From the NCBI GenBank assembly GCA_020048755.1, contig JAIFMD010000153.1:1-47882 (forward strand): a stretch of 47,882 nucleotides of DNA, in the 5' to 3' direction. Source of the DNA: Spirochaetota bacterium (lineage in GTDB: Bacteria > Spirochaetota > Spirochaetia > Treponematales > UBA12059). Shown piece after piece: positions 17,892 through 27,936 of this stretch. Every line of letters begins with the position of its first letter. Position 1 is the first letter of the stretch. Under the pieces are notes generated by a model. The model was not told the DNA's origin. It saw only the letters and a list, made by a program, of their open reading frames with translations, and made no database searches. Position numbers and translations under genes: made by a program.

Positions 17892-20744
17892 TCAAGCGCC
17901 GCGATGCTGCAGCACTGAATCAGCCAGAGCCTTCAGGGTGCTGTCCCCGGCAGTAGTGGCGGACAAACCACTACGGTTGACGGTGTACACCCCATCGATC
18001 ATCACGATTGCGTCACCAGGCTCAGTATCTTCCAGCGGGAGGGCGTCGGACGGCCCGGTTTCAGACACGATGGGCAATTCTTCTAGCTGGCCGCTGGACC
18101 AATCAGGGTTACGATGGGAGAATGCGCTGATTATCTGGCGGTAACCAGAACCTTCAAGAGGTTCGACATCGACAATCTCTGAATCGTCAAAGGTAACAAC
18201 CTGCAACTCCTCGATACGCTCCCGTTGCTCATCGGTAAGCATAGATATTCCGTCGCTGGCTATTTCTTCTGAATAATCGGCTTCGGGCTCCGGTAATACC
18301 GAGGGTTGTACCTCCCCAAAGCTGGCATCATCGATCTCAAGGAAACCATCTTCATCGCTGTAGCCTTCGAGCCCGCTTAAATCCAGCGCGCTCAGGAAGA
18401 GGTCAAACTCGACTTCCTCAAGCAAGTCTTCCATGTCCTCAGCGGTTTCTCCAGGTTCCTGGTCAATTACCGCCAATGATACTCCCAGTTCCTGAACTGT
18501 TTCGGCTATGTCTTCAAGCGGAGATGCGAAAACCAATTCAGTAACAGGCTCTTCTTCGATGGAAATCTCGACTTCAACTCTCGCAGGTTCCTGATAGTCC
18601 GGCTCTTCTTCATACCTGCCTGCTTCAAGGTAGCCTATGATGTCAGCCAGATCAGTCTCTTCTACAAGCTCAAGGCCAAGGCTCTCAGGAATTATTGGAT
18701 AGTCATCGTCATCATCGGTTGCCAAAGCCAGAGCTTCTGCCGACAGACTGCCCCACTCGACAGCCTCTTCATCATCAGAATCAACGCTCTCAGCAAGTTC
18801 CTCGAGTTCCTCGAGAACTTCTGCTTTCTCAAGCCCGTCTGGTTTTTTGGCTTCAACTGGCTCGCTGGTTTCTTCAAGTTCCTCTAGTTCTTCAAGTTCC
18901 TCAAGTTCCTCAAGTTCCTCAAGTTCCTCAATTTCCTCAAGTTCTTCAAGTTCTTCAAGTTTTCCGGGTTCCCTGGTTTCCTCAAGTTCCCCGGCTTCTT
19001 CAAGCTCTTCAATTTCCTCTTGTTCTTGAACTTCGTTAACTACCTCGACTTCTTCAAGTTCTCCAACTTCTTCAACTTCTTCAAGTTCTTCAAGTTCTTC
19101 GGCTTCGACAAGTTCAGAAGCGGACGTGGTTGCCGGAGCTTCTACAATTTCGTCCCTGGCAATCCCGGCAGCGGCTTGTGCTTCCTCGAACGCTTCTATT
19201 TCTTCAATTTCATCAAGTTCTTCAATTTCCTCGGCTTCTTCCAACTCACCAAGTTCCTCAACGTCACCGACTTCACTGACTTCAGCGATTTCCTCGACGT
19301 CCCTGACTTCCTCAGCATCTTCAATTTCGCTGAGTTCTTCCAGGTCTTCAATTTCTTCGGCAACCTCGGTTGCTCCAACGAGGCTGGCAAGGCCGGGTTC
19401 CACCTGCACGATGCGGGAAGGACGTGTCGCAGGTGCTTGACCCTGCGCATTTCCGATAACAAATGAACCCTTGCTCAAGGCCTCTTTCAGGAGCGCTTCG
19501 ATCTTGGCCAGATCCATACCGCCCGCCCGTTCGCCCCGTGAGGTCATGACGGCAATGATCTCGTCCCAGGATTTATCTATGAGTGCATCAACATCGGCAG
19601 AGCGTTTTTTGGCTATTTTCCCAGCACTCTTGCGTATCCGGTCCCGGGTTTCGGCCCTGCGGGCCTCAAGTTCTCCCTTCCAGCGCGCGAGATCCATGTC
19701 CCCCTTGCGTTCCAGATACTCTTCAAGGAGTTCGATCTGGAAACGCTTGATCCTGCCAGCAAGCACGGCAAAACGATCCTGCCTGAGGTTCAGTAGCAAG
19801 AACAGGGCCAGATACACGGTTATGAAGAAGGTGGTGAGTAGCAACCAACGGAAGGATTCTGGCATTTCAAACCAGGAAGCGGGAACAAGCAGTCCTACGA
19901 GGCCGGATTCTCCACGCCGGGAAAACAGGATGTAGGAGCCTGAGGCTTCGGAAGCGCCTACGGGGATGGGTTCTGCGTTGGGACCGGCAGACCAGATTTC
20001 AGCTACGCGCGATACAAGATCCTGCCCCCCCCAGGCGGGGGCTCCGATCAGGATACCCTGCGTTTCTACTGCTATGACATCGTCGCCAAGCGGTATGCGA
20101 CCATCCTGCACGAGTCGTTCAAGGAGGCCAGAGAATGCAACATAGAATACGGCGCTACCGCGGTACACACCAAATCCGTCAACGAACGGGAATCTGTAGG
20201 CAAACGAGCGCTTTGTCGGAAGCGTTGTAACTGTCCCGGCCTGGCTTTCGGGGATGGACAGGAGTTCAAACGGTTCATCCCCTGCCTCGCCATAATTGCG
20301 ATACACAATCCTGAGAGATTCAGAACGGACGACATCGCCAGGAAAGGTGCTGAAGTGGATGCGTTTGCCATCCTGATCGAGGATTCTGATGCCTTGAAGC
20401 CCGGCCGTCTCCTCTGCCAGTAGTCCAAAGGTCCGCGTGCGGTCAAATATGTCCTGGGCACTCTGATTCGGCAGGAAACTGCGTCTGACATAGTCGATTT
20501 TGAGCAGTTCGGCAAAGCGCTCGATATTGCGTTGATGGTAGGCAGTCGTGGATTCGGTCAGGCCGTCTATCGAAATTTCAACAGAACGCCTGACCCGTTC
20601 ATCAAAGAAGCTGGTTTCAATGACCGAGAACAAGCCTGAATACGCCAAGGCAGCAAAGCCAGCGGCTAGCAGGGTTGAGACGAGTAGGCTTACTGAGGCC
20701 TTCTGTCCTACGGTCATCGACATCCTAACATAAGGGTACTTCAT
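17892..20744 (-). CDS. dCache-like membrane sensor protein with long Glu/Leu-rich repetitive cytoplasmic region
   Basis: TM-periplasmic domain-TM layout at the N-terminus, basic coiled-coil, then (LEE)n low-complexity region and acidic C-terminus. Start revised to MKYPYVRM at 20744. Confidence 0.75.
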   Translation of the reverse strand: MKYPYVRMSMTVGQKASVSLLVSTLLAAGFAALAYSGLFSVIETSFFDERVRRSVEISIDGLTESTTAYHQRNIERFAELLKIDYVRRSFLPNQSAQDIFDRTRTFGLLAEETAGLQGIRILDQDGKRIHFSTFPGDVVRSESLRIVYRNYGEAGDEPFELLSIPESQAGTVTTLPTKRSFAYRFPFVDGFGVYRGSAVFYVAFSGLLERLVQDGRIPLGDDVIAVETQGILIGAPAWGGQDLVSRVAEIWSAGPNAEPIPVGASEASGSYILFSRRGESGLVGLLVPASWFEMPESFRWLLLTTFFITVYLALFLLLNLRQDRFAVLAGRIKRFQIELLEEYLERKGDMDLARWKGELEARRAETRDRIRKSAGKIAKKRSADVDALIDKSWDEIIAVMTSRGERAGGMDLAKIEALLKEALSKGSFVIGNAQGQAPATRPSRIVQVEPGLASLVGATEVAEEIEDLEELSEIEDAEEVRDVEEIAEVSEVGDVEELGELEEAEEIEELDEIEEIEAFEEAQAAAGIARDEIVEAPATTSASELVEAEELEELEEVEEVGELEEVEVVNEVQEQEEIEELEEAGELEETREPGKLEELEELEEIEELEELEELEELEELEELEETSEPVEAKKPDGLEKAEVLEELEELAESVDSDDEEAVEWGSLSAEALALATDDDDDYPIIPESLGLELVEETDLADIIGYLEAGRYEEEPDYQEPARVEVEISIEEEPVTELVFASPLEDIAETVQELGVSLAVIDQEPGETAEDMEDLLEEVEFDLFLSALDLSGLEGYSDEDGFLEIDDASFGEVQPSVLPEPEADYSEEIASDGISMLTDEQRERIEELQVVTFDDSEIVDVEPLEGSGYRQIISAFSHRNPDWSSGQLEELPIVSETGPSDALPLEDTEPGDAIVMIDGVYTVNRSGLSATTAGDSTLKALADSVLQHRGA
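18862..19105. repeat. In-frame 9-bp minisatellite (TTCCTCAAG on +; CTTGAGGAA = Leu-Glu-Glu on -)
   Basis: Consecutive copies of TTCCTCAAG/TTCTTCAAG within the 17892-20744 CDS, including several identical adjacent units around 18895-18930. Confidence 0.85.
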
Positions 20745-20788
20745 TACATTTTCGGAATGGGCGAAGGTTTTGTTGAGCGCTACATCGC

Positions 20789-20817
20789 TTGTTGCACTCC
20801 GTTTGTCATAATATACT
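20789..20817 (+). promoter_or_regulatory. Sigma-70-type promoter
   Basis: TTGTTG-N17-TATACT upstream of the 20872 CDS. Confidence 0.45.
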
Positions 20818-20871
20818 GCCAACACATGCTCGCCAAGTCAAATACAGGCGGATACCGTGCGGAGGATAACC

Positions 20872-23676
20872 TTGAAACGCTCTGTTTTGGCGGCTTTAAT
20901 GGTCGGAATGCTCGTTTGTCCAGCATCGGCAGACCTCTTCTCTCCCGATCGGCATCTTGAAATTGTGCAGACTCAATACTTCTCGTTCATATTTCCGGCA
21001 GAATCCAGGCCTGCCATAGAGTACCTGGCAGGTTTTGCCGACGATGCCTACCGGGAAATAGCGTCGTTGCTGGGAACCACTCCACAGCACCGCTTTCCCG
21101 TGGTCATCACTCCCGATTCAGAGGAGCTCAACGGCTACTTTACCTGGGTACCGTACCTCAAGATAGTGCTATACCAGGCTCCTACAGACATGAATTCCAC
21201 CCTCGGATCGTTCAACGATGACCTGCGCAAGCTCTTTTACCACGAACTGACGCATGCGGTTTCACTTACCATCCGGTCTGGAATCGAGAATGCCGTAGTT
21301 GCGATCTTTGGTGCGCCCCTTGGCGCATCTGCATACCTTGCACCGCTGTCCTTCGTTGAGGGCGTTACCGTCTCACTGGAAAGCCAAGACGGCCATGGCA
21401 GGGCCACAGATCCGCTGCTTGGTGCATGGTTGCGCCAGGATATTGTTGAAGACCGCTGGAAAAGCTTCAGTCAGGCCGCAGGCGCATGGGATCTCCATCC
21501 CGGACGTGGACTCTACTATATTTATGGTGGTTTTTTTTCCCGCTATCTGCAGAAAACCTACGGCATGGAAGCATACGCCCGGCTTTGGCGCAGCTTCGGT
21601 GCAACATCCGTGTTCAGGCCCCTCGATGACGGCTTCATCAAGAGAGGCAGGTTTTCAAGCATATACGGACTGAGCCTCACTGACGCCTGGAGCCAATTCA
21701 AAGCCTCGGTGACGCCCCGGACGCCGGTATACATGGCAGCGGAACCACTCAGAGGGCTCTCAGGCATATCAGCAATCGCGTCACAGGGGACAAGCCTGTA
21801 TTACGCTGACTATGAACACGGGATTGTCTACGAATATAACCTGAAAACCGGTTCTGAAGAGGCGCTGTTCCGCGCCGGGGCAGACATATCGCGCATCGAC
21901 GTCTCGCCCGATGGTTCGAGGCTGCTCATCTCGACAGTACGCTACAATTCCGATTTTCCGAGGTTGCTCCTGAAAACCTGGAATCTGAAGACTGGTGTGC
22001 TGGAAGACCTGCCCGCGGCAAGGATACGTGACGCGGCCTGGCTGCCTGGAAGTTCGTCATATGCCGGCATTGCGATAGACGGCTACCAGACCGACCTTGT
22101 AATCTGGAATGGAACCACGACGACAACGCTGCTTTCAGGAACTGAGCGTATCAGTTATGCGTCTCCTGTAGCCTCAATCGATGGCAAGACGTTGTATGCG
22201 CTGGCCAGGGAGGATGGAGCTGTATCCATCATACGGATAGCGCTCGATGGTTCATCAAAAGCGATCACTTCGGTGGACAGGCTGATCCTGCCGGAAAAAC
22301 TCACCTGGATACGCTACCTGTCGATGGGAACCGATGGCATCCTGAGATTCTCGTGGGATGACGAACTTTTCTACCGTCTGGCTGAACTCGACGGTGACAC
22401 CCTCGCCTATCAGAACGTACCCATGTCAGGTGGCGTACATTGGCCGCTAAGCGCCGATGGCAAGACATACTATCTGGGTAACTTCTCAGCCGGCATCGCT
22501 CCCTGCGCATTTCCGGAGGATAGGACGCCGTTCGGATTCGTCGAGGCGGAGGCTATCTGGCAACCGGCAACCGGGTTTGCGGAGGCACACTCGGTCTATG
22601 ATGAACCCGCAACGGTGGCAACCGCTCCTTACAACGTCCTGCGCTGGCTCGTACCGCAATTCTGGGTTCCCACCGCGCGTGGAGATGCCGGCGGACTGGA
22701 AGCCCTGGGCGTCCTCCTCTTCATAGCTGACCCGGCAGAACGGCTGTCGGCCTCGGCGGATGTTGACTGGAACCTGAGGGCCAGCGCAGTGGATTTTGGT
22801 ATATCGATAGATTGGTCTGGCTTTGCTGTCCCCGTCGCGCTGCAGGTATCCGATTCGTTTGAGGCCTCTGCAAACGGTACCACCGGAAGGACCAGCATGG
22901 CGACGATCGGCTTGAGCGACGTGCTATACCCATTCCGGGGCAATTCCTTTGCATGGAACCTGCAGGCAGGTTTGGCCGGAGCCGCACAAACCTCTACGGG
23001 TGCTTCCGCGTACCACCCCTGGAGCATCGTAGCGGCCATGCTCGCGGCCCAGGCGGGCTGGAGCGACTTTACCGCCGCCCGGTCGGATCAGGAAGCTCAG
23101 ACGGGATATTCAGCAACCCTTGCGGCCAGACTGGATACTCTGATCCATCCAGAGCTGGGAGCACCAGCCGCGGGCATAGAGGCCATGCTGACGGGCAGGC
23201 TCGCTCCCGGCGCCTTGTCTGTCTCGGCATATGGAGCGGCAGCCCTGACGAATGGCATGGCCTATGGACCAGCCGGGCGATACTCTTCGGTTTTCCTTTC
23301 TCCCATGCCAGCGCTTTACCCGGACTGGAATGAATTCTGGCAGTATTCAGCGGGCGTCTGGTTCGCAGAAGGCGAAGCAAGCCTCAGGCTGCTGGGGTTG
23401 GAGATCCAGCGTGGCCAGGGCGCATTCTATGCAAACAGGCTTTCCATCCGGGCAGGAGGCCGGGGCTACCTGAATTCCGGTGTCGCGTGGGCAGACGGCA
23501 TTACATACTCCGGATGGTCGCTGTTCGGACGGGCCAGCCTGACCTGGACACCGGCGATCGGTTCATGGGCCAGGATCCACCCGGTATCATATCTGGAAGT
23601 CTGGTGCCGCCCCGACCTCGCCACCGGTGACTATCTGCCACACGGGCTCTCGTACCTGCTCGTTGCGTCGTACTGA
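20872..23676 (+). CDS. Secreted HEXXH (gluzincin-like) metallopeptidase with beta-propeller-like and C-terminal beta-rich regions
   Basis: Signal peptide; HELTH at 21241-21255 followed by FVEGVTVSLES; repeated 'DVSPDGSRLLIST'-type blades; TTG start with GGAGG 7 bp upstream preferred over GTG 20857. Confidence 0.7.
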   Translation: MKRSVLAALMVGMLVCPASADLFSPDRHLEIVQTQYFSFIFPAESRPAIEYLAGFADDAYREIASLLGTTPQHRFPVVITPDSEELNGYFTWVPYLKIVLYQAPTDMNSTLGSFNDDLRKLFYHELTHAVSLTIRSGIENAVVAIFGAPLGASAYLAPLSFVEGVTVSLESQDGHGRATDPLLGAWLRQDIVEDRWKSFSQAAGAWDLHPGRGLYYIYGGFFSRYLQKTYGMEAYARLWRSFGATSVFRPLDDGFIKRGRFSSIYGLSLTDAWSQFKASVTPRTPVYMAAEPLRGLSGISAIASQGTSLYYADYEHGIVYEYNLKTGSEEALFRAGADISRIDVSPDGSRLLISTVRYNSDFPRLLLKTWNLKTGVLEDLPAARIRDAAWLPGSSSYAGIAIDGYQTDLVIWNGTTTTTLLSGTERISYASPVASIDGKTLYALAREDGAVSIIRIALDGSSKAITSVDRLILPEKLTWIRYLSMGTDGILRFSWDDELFYRLAELDGDTLAYQNVPMSGGVHWPLSADGKTYYLGNFSAGIAPCAFPEDRTPFGFVEAEAIWQPATGFAEAHSVYDEPATVATAPYNVLRWLVPQFWVPTARGDAGGLEALGVLLFIADPAERLSASADVDWNLRASAVDFGISIDWSGFAVPVALQVSDSFEASANGTTGRTSMATIGLSDVLYPFRGNSFAWNLQAGLAGAAQTSTGASAYHPWSIVAAMLAAQAGWSDFTAARSDQEAQTGYSATLAARLDTLIHPELGAPAAGIEAMLTGRLAPGALSVSAYGAAALTNGMAYGPAGRYSSVFLSPMPALYPDWNEFWQYSAGVWFAEGEASLRLLGLEIQRGQGAFYANRLSIRAGGRGYLNSGVAWADGITYSGWSLFGRASLTWTPAIGSWARIHPVSYLEVWCRPDLATGDYLPHGLSYLLVASY

Positions 23677-23688
23677 AGGAGGCGCAGC

Positions 23689-26124
23689 ATGCTCGCGAGC
23701 GAACGATTTACCGCCGAGGCAGCCGCCGACCTGCGCGAAGCCATAGCCGATGCCGGTTACAACGAAGTCTTCGTGGCGGGCAAGCTCGACGGGAATGGAC
23801 TTGTCGCCGAGATCATCGTCGGAGCACGCGGAGGTGTATCCAGCGTTCCGGCTATTGCGGGATTCCTGGACCGTGGCGACGTCCTGATACACAACCATCC
23901 ATCAGGTCTCCTGGAACCCAGCAATGCTGACCTCTCGGTAGCCTCGCGCGCCGGCGAGAATGGCGTAGGCTCTTACATCGTCGATGGCGACGTGCGGGAA
24001 GTATACGTCGTCGCAGAGCCTGTCAGGGCACGGGCACTGATCGCCATAAATCCGGAAGAACTGGCGGGAGTACTCGATACGGGAGGCAAACTTGCCGAAC
24101 GATTGCCTGGCTATGAACCAAGACAGAGCCAGCTTGAACTCGTTAAAGCCATCGCGGATGCACTGAATGGCGGTTACGTGCTGGCCGCGGAGGCCGGCAC
24201 AGGCGTAGGAAAATCGTTCGCATACCTAATCCCGGCTTTTGCTTGGGCAGCGCGCAACAAGGAACGGGTCGTCGTCTCCACGGCTACCATAAACCTCCAG
24301 CGCCAGTTGATGGACAAGGACATCCCGCTCGTCGCGTCGATCTTCAAGAAGAAACTCAAGGCGGTACTCGTCAAGGGACGCGGCAACTACCTGTGCAAGA
24401 TACGGCTCCAGGACGCGCTGGACGAAGAAGGACTGTTCGCGGGCGAGGATCACCCGCTCAGGCAGATAGAAGCCTGGGCAGGAACCACGGGAACGGGTGA
24501 TCGCTCTGACCTGTCATTCTGGCCGGAGGACGCGCTCTGGACCAGGGTCCGCTCGGAGTCTGACGACTGCCTGAACATGGCCTGCCCCCACCGTGATTCA
24601 TGCTTCGTGCTCAAGGTAAAGCGTGATGCGGCAGATGCCGACCTGATCGTGGCAAACCACCACATTCTGTTCAGCGACCTGGCCTCCCGCGCCGGAGGAT
24701 CCGGCTACGAATCCACTGCGGTACTTCCTCCGTACAACACCATCGTGTTTGACGAGGCCCACGCCATAGAATCTAGTGCAACCAGTTTCTTTTCAGAAGA
24801 GCTGACCAGATTTTCAGTCATGCGACAGTCGTCCAAGCTGTACCGCGAAAAACGGGGCAGGAAATTCGGCGTCATAGTCAAGCTCCAGAACCTCAAGGGG
24901 CTGAAGCCAGGTATACTCAAGCGCTTTCCAGATGCGGCTGACGCACTGCTCCTGGCAATCGATGTGGCTGATGCTGCGGCGCTCGCACTCATTGGCGAGG
25001 GCATGAACTACCGCCTCGTTAACCGGAGCCCGGAGGTCGAACAGGCAATAATCAAGCCACTCGGAGAGGTCGAGCGCGCAATACTGTCCATCGCAGAATT
25101 GCTCAAGGACGCGCTGGAAGGTGTTCCCGAAGAAGACGAGGCGGACCAGTCAGTGATAGAGACCAACCTGGCGCTCGTCAGGCTTTCAGAAATGGCATCG
25201 GTCTGCGCCCGGTTCCGGACCTTCGACGAGGACCCCGAGAGTGTATTCTGGCTGGATCGACGCAAGACCAGCCAGGGAGATCCCTTCACGCAATTCAGCA
25301 TTACCCCGCTGGACATCTCCATCATGATGAACGAGGCAGTATTCGATCAGTTCCGTGCCGTAATCTGCCTCTCGGCTACACTATCAGTAGGCAATTCATT
25401 TGAATTCTGGAAGCACCGCGTAGGCCTGTCCAACTCCGACTCGCGCACCGAATGCACAGCCTTCCCCTCCCCGTTCCCCTTTGAACGCAATGCACTCCTG
25501 GCGGCCGCCAGCGATGCGCCGGAGCCAAACTCGCCTGAATGGCAACCCTGGATCAACGATGCCGTGTTCAAGCTCGTAGAGGCCTCAGGAGGCAGGGCCC
25601 TCGTGCTGTTCACATCGTATACAGCGTTGCGGGCGGCCTGGGACTCGGTGAAGCCCCGCCTCGATGCGCTGGGCATCTCAGCGTTCCGGCAAGGCGATGA
25701 CGAGCGCACCCGGCTCATGGATGCCTTCAAGACGGATATTTCAAGCGTACTGTTTGCCACCGATTCGTTCTGGGAAGGTGTAGACGCACCCGGCGAAACG
25801 CTGGAACTCGTCATCATCACGAAATTGCCGTTCCGTGTGCCGACTGACCCTGTGCAGAAGGCCCGGGCCGAGGCTGTGGAACGCCGGGGTGGGAACTCCT
25901 TCATGGACCTTTCACTACCCGAGGCTGTGATACGCTTCAAACAGGGTTTCGGCCGGCTGATACGACACTCGGACGATAGAGGCGCAGTTGTCGTCCTTGA
26001 TGTACGCCTGCTCACCAAACGTTATGGCAACATTTTTATTTCTTCGCTGCCCAGGACAAAGACCAGCTTCGGCACGCTTCCGGAAATCACCGCCGACCTG
26101 CGCGCGTTCATCGGTAGACCGTAG
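23689..26124 (+). CDS. DinG/XPD-type helicase with N-terminal RadC-type JAMM domain
   Basis: JAMM: NEVFVAGKLD...VLIHNHPSGLLEPSNAD; Walker A AGTGVGKSFAY; four Cys (NYLCK ... DDCLNMACPHRDSC); DEAH box FDEAHAIES; FWEGVDAPGE; QGFGRLIRHSDDRG. Confidence 0.88.
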   Translation: MLASERFTAEAAADLREAIADAGYNEVFVAGKLDGNGLVAEIIVGARGGVSSVPAIAGFLDRGDVLIHNHPSGLLEPSNADLSVASRAGENGVGSYIVDGDVREVYVVAEPVRARALIAINPEELAGVLDTGGKLAERLPGYEPRQSQLELVKAIADALNGGYVLAAEAGTGVGKSFAYLIPAFAWAARNKERVVVSTATINLQRQLMDKDIPLVASIFKKKLKAVLVKGRGNYLCKIRLQDALDEEGLFAGEDHPLRQIEAWAGTTGTGDRSDLSFWPEDALWTRVRSESDDCLNMACPHRDSCFVLKVKRDAADADLIVANHHILFSDLASRAGGSGYESTAVLPPYNTIVFDEAHAIESSATSFFSEELTRFSVMRQSSKLYREKRGRKFGVIVKLQNLKGLKPGILKRFPDAADALLLAIDVADAAALALIGEGMNYRLVNRSPEVEQAIIKPLGEVERAILSIAELLKDALEGVPEEDEADQSVIETNLALVRLSEMASVCARFRTFDEDPESVFWLDRRKTSQGDPFTQFSITPLDISIMMNEAVFDQFRAVICLSATLSVGNSFEFWKHRVGLSNSDSRTECTAFPSPFPFERNALLAAASDAPEPNSPEWQPWINDAVFKLVEASGGRALVLFTSYTALRAAWDSVKPRLDALGISAFRQGDDERTRLMDAFKTDISSVLFATDSFWEGVDAPGETLELVIITKLPFRVPTDPVQKARAEAVERRGGNSFMDLSLPEAVIRFKQGFGRLIRHSDDRGAVVVLDVRLLTKRYGNIFISSLPRTKTSFGTLPEITADLRAFIGRP

Positions 26125-26149
26125 CGCTGACCGCGGGTACAATGTGCTC

Positions 26150-27373
26150 ATGGCACTCTATTTGCTTGAAAACACCGTACAGAACTATGACTGGGGTTCC
26201 ACTGTGGAACTTCCCGGATTGTTGGGCAAGGACAATCCATCCGGAGAACCCTGGGCGGAACTCTGGATGGGAGCGCATCCCAAGGCTCCATCTATCGCGG
26301 TCGACCCGGCCACCGGAGCACGGATACCGCTGGACAAGCTCATAGCAGAAGCACCCATAAAAGTACTCGGCAGTTCGGTGGCAGGCCGGTTCAACAATGC
26401 GTTGCCATTCCTGTTCAAAATCCTGTCTGCGGCAAAACCCCTCTCCATCCAGGCCCATCCCTCCAAGCGCAAGGCGGAGCATGGATTCGCACGGGAGGAT
26501 TTCGCGGGCATACCTCTTGATGCACCAGAACGCAATTATAAAGACACAAACCATAAACCCGAGACAGTTGTTGCATTGACCTCGTTCGAAGGCCTATGCG
26601 GCTTCAGACCCATTGATGAGATCGTAGCGAACATCAAGTTGCTGGCACCCCAGGACTGGCAACGACTGGTTGGCAGACTGGCCGATGATCCGGGCAGACT
26701 GGAACTCTCGGTTTTTTTCCACACCATGATTTCGCAGACAGGCGATGTGATACAAAAACGCCTGGAGTATACCCTTGCCAGATGCAAGCGCATCGTTGCT
26801 TCAGAACAGCGGAACAGTCCCGGCGGCCTGCTTTTCTCCTGGGTACTCAAATTGCTGGAAACCCATCCTGGAGATGTCGGCGCTCTGGCTCCCCTGGTAC
26901 TCAACCTCTTCAGGCTCGAACCTGGCCAGGCGTTGAATATAACGGATGGCCAACCGCACGCATACCTGTGTGGAACCGCGGCAGAAATAATGGCCAACTC
27001 CGACAACGTACTCCGTGGAGGACTGACGAGCAAACATAGGGATGTTGCGGAATTCATTTCAACGCTCGGGTTTGACAGCGGACTCCTCCAGCCGGTGGTA
27101 CCGGTAGATTTGTCTGACGGTTTCAGCATGTACCACTGCGATGTTCCGGATTACGCGATAGCCAAAGCCGTTGTCTCCGGAGTTATGGAAGGACCCAAGC
27201 GGCAGTCGGTTCCCGAGATATTGCTGTGCACTGATGGAAAAGTCGAACTGGTTTCCACGAGCGGTCAACGAATTGCGCTTCCCAGGGGTACTTCAATATT
27301 CGTCACAGCCAACGAAAAACGCTATTCGATTGCTGGCAATGGAACTGTATTCAAGGCAAGCGTACCGTCATGA
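26150..27373 (+). CDS. manA: Mannose-6-phosphate isomerase, class I
   Basis: LENTVQNYDWGS, ELWMGAHPKAPS, SIQAHPSK, DTNHKPE; start at 26150 after the upstream stop. Confidence 0.93.
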   Translation: MALYLLENTVQNYDWGSTVELPGLLGKDNPSGEPWAELWMGAHPKAPSIAVDPATGARIPLDKLIAEAPIKVLGSSVAGRFNNALPFLFKILSAAKPLSIQAHPSKRKAEHGFAREDFAGIPLDAPERNYKDTNHKPETVVALTSFEGLCGFRPIDEIVANIKLLAPQDWQRLVGRLADDPGRLELSVFFHTMISQTGDVIQKRLEYTLARCKRIVASEQRNSPGGLLFSWVLKLLETHPGDVGALAPLVLNLFRLEPGQALNITDGQPHAYLCGTAAEIMANSDNVLRGGLTSKHRDVAEFISTLGFDSGLLQPVVPVDLSDGFSMYHCDVPDYAIAKAVVSGVMEGPKRQSVPEILLCTDGKVELVSTSGQRIALPRGTSIFVTANEKRYSIAGNGTVFKASVPS

Positions 27374-27936
27374 CGATCTGGGCCGATGCAGATTCCTTGC
27401 CGCGCGAAGTAAAAGACCTCATCGGACGGCGCGCTGGTTCTTCCGGGGTCGAGCTTCCCATCCGGGCGGTATTCGTTGCCAACCGCCCCATGCCCCTGCC
27501 ACCTGGTAAAAACATGCAGGCCATCATCGTCGGACCCGCAGGAGCTACGGCAAAACCAGCTCGGAATCCTACGGATACTCCCGCTACAGCATGGGACAAT
27601 GCTGACGATTACATCATGTCTGCCGCCCATTATGGTGATATATTGATAACAAGAGATATTCCTCTGGCAGGAAGAGCAATAGCAAAGGGCATCACGTCGC
27701 TGAATGACAGGGGAGATCTGTGGACTGCGGATGCGGTACGTGAACGCGCATCGCTACGGGACCATATGGCAGCGTTGAGGGATCTCGGGGTCGCACCGCC
27801 TTCTCCAAAAAGCCGGAGTTACGGACTCAAAGACGTCAGGGCTTTTGCCAACGCCCTGGACAAGGCGATACGCATTGCAGCAACCGCACAGCGAGTGCAG
27901 CCGCTCAGAGATAGCGACGGTGACGGCAACGCTTAG
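27370..27936 (+). CDS. YaiI/YqxD (DUF188) family protein
   Basis: IWADADSLPREVKDLI, VVGPAG..NADDYIM, GDILITRDIPLA; ATGA overlap with manA. Confidence 0.88.
   Translation: MTIWADADSLPREVKDLIGRRAGSSGVELPIRAVFVANRPMPLPPGKNMQAIIVGPAGATAKPARNPTDTPATAWDNADDYIMSAAHYGDILITRDIPLAGRAIAKGITSLNDRGDLWTADAVRERASLRDHMAALRDLGVAPPSPKSRSYGLKDVRAFANALDKAIRIAATAQRVQPLRDSDGDGNA

Noticed and set aside
18847-19466. Plus-strand ORFs encoding poly-Ser (18847..19029) and Phe/Lys-rich (19020..19466) proteins
   Set aside because: They are antisense readings of the LEE-coding minisatellite of the minus-strand sensor gene; composition follows from the repeat.
25988-26149. Upstream start for manA at 25988
   Set aside because: Would overlap the helicase gene by over 130 bp; the ManA N-terminus matches from ATG 26150.
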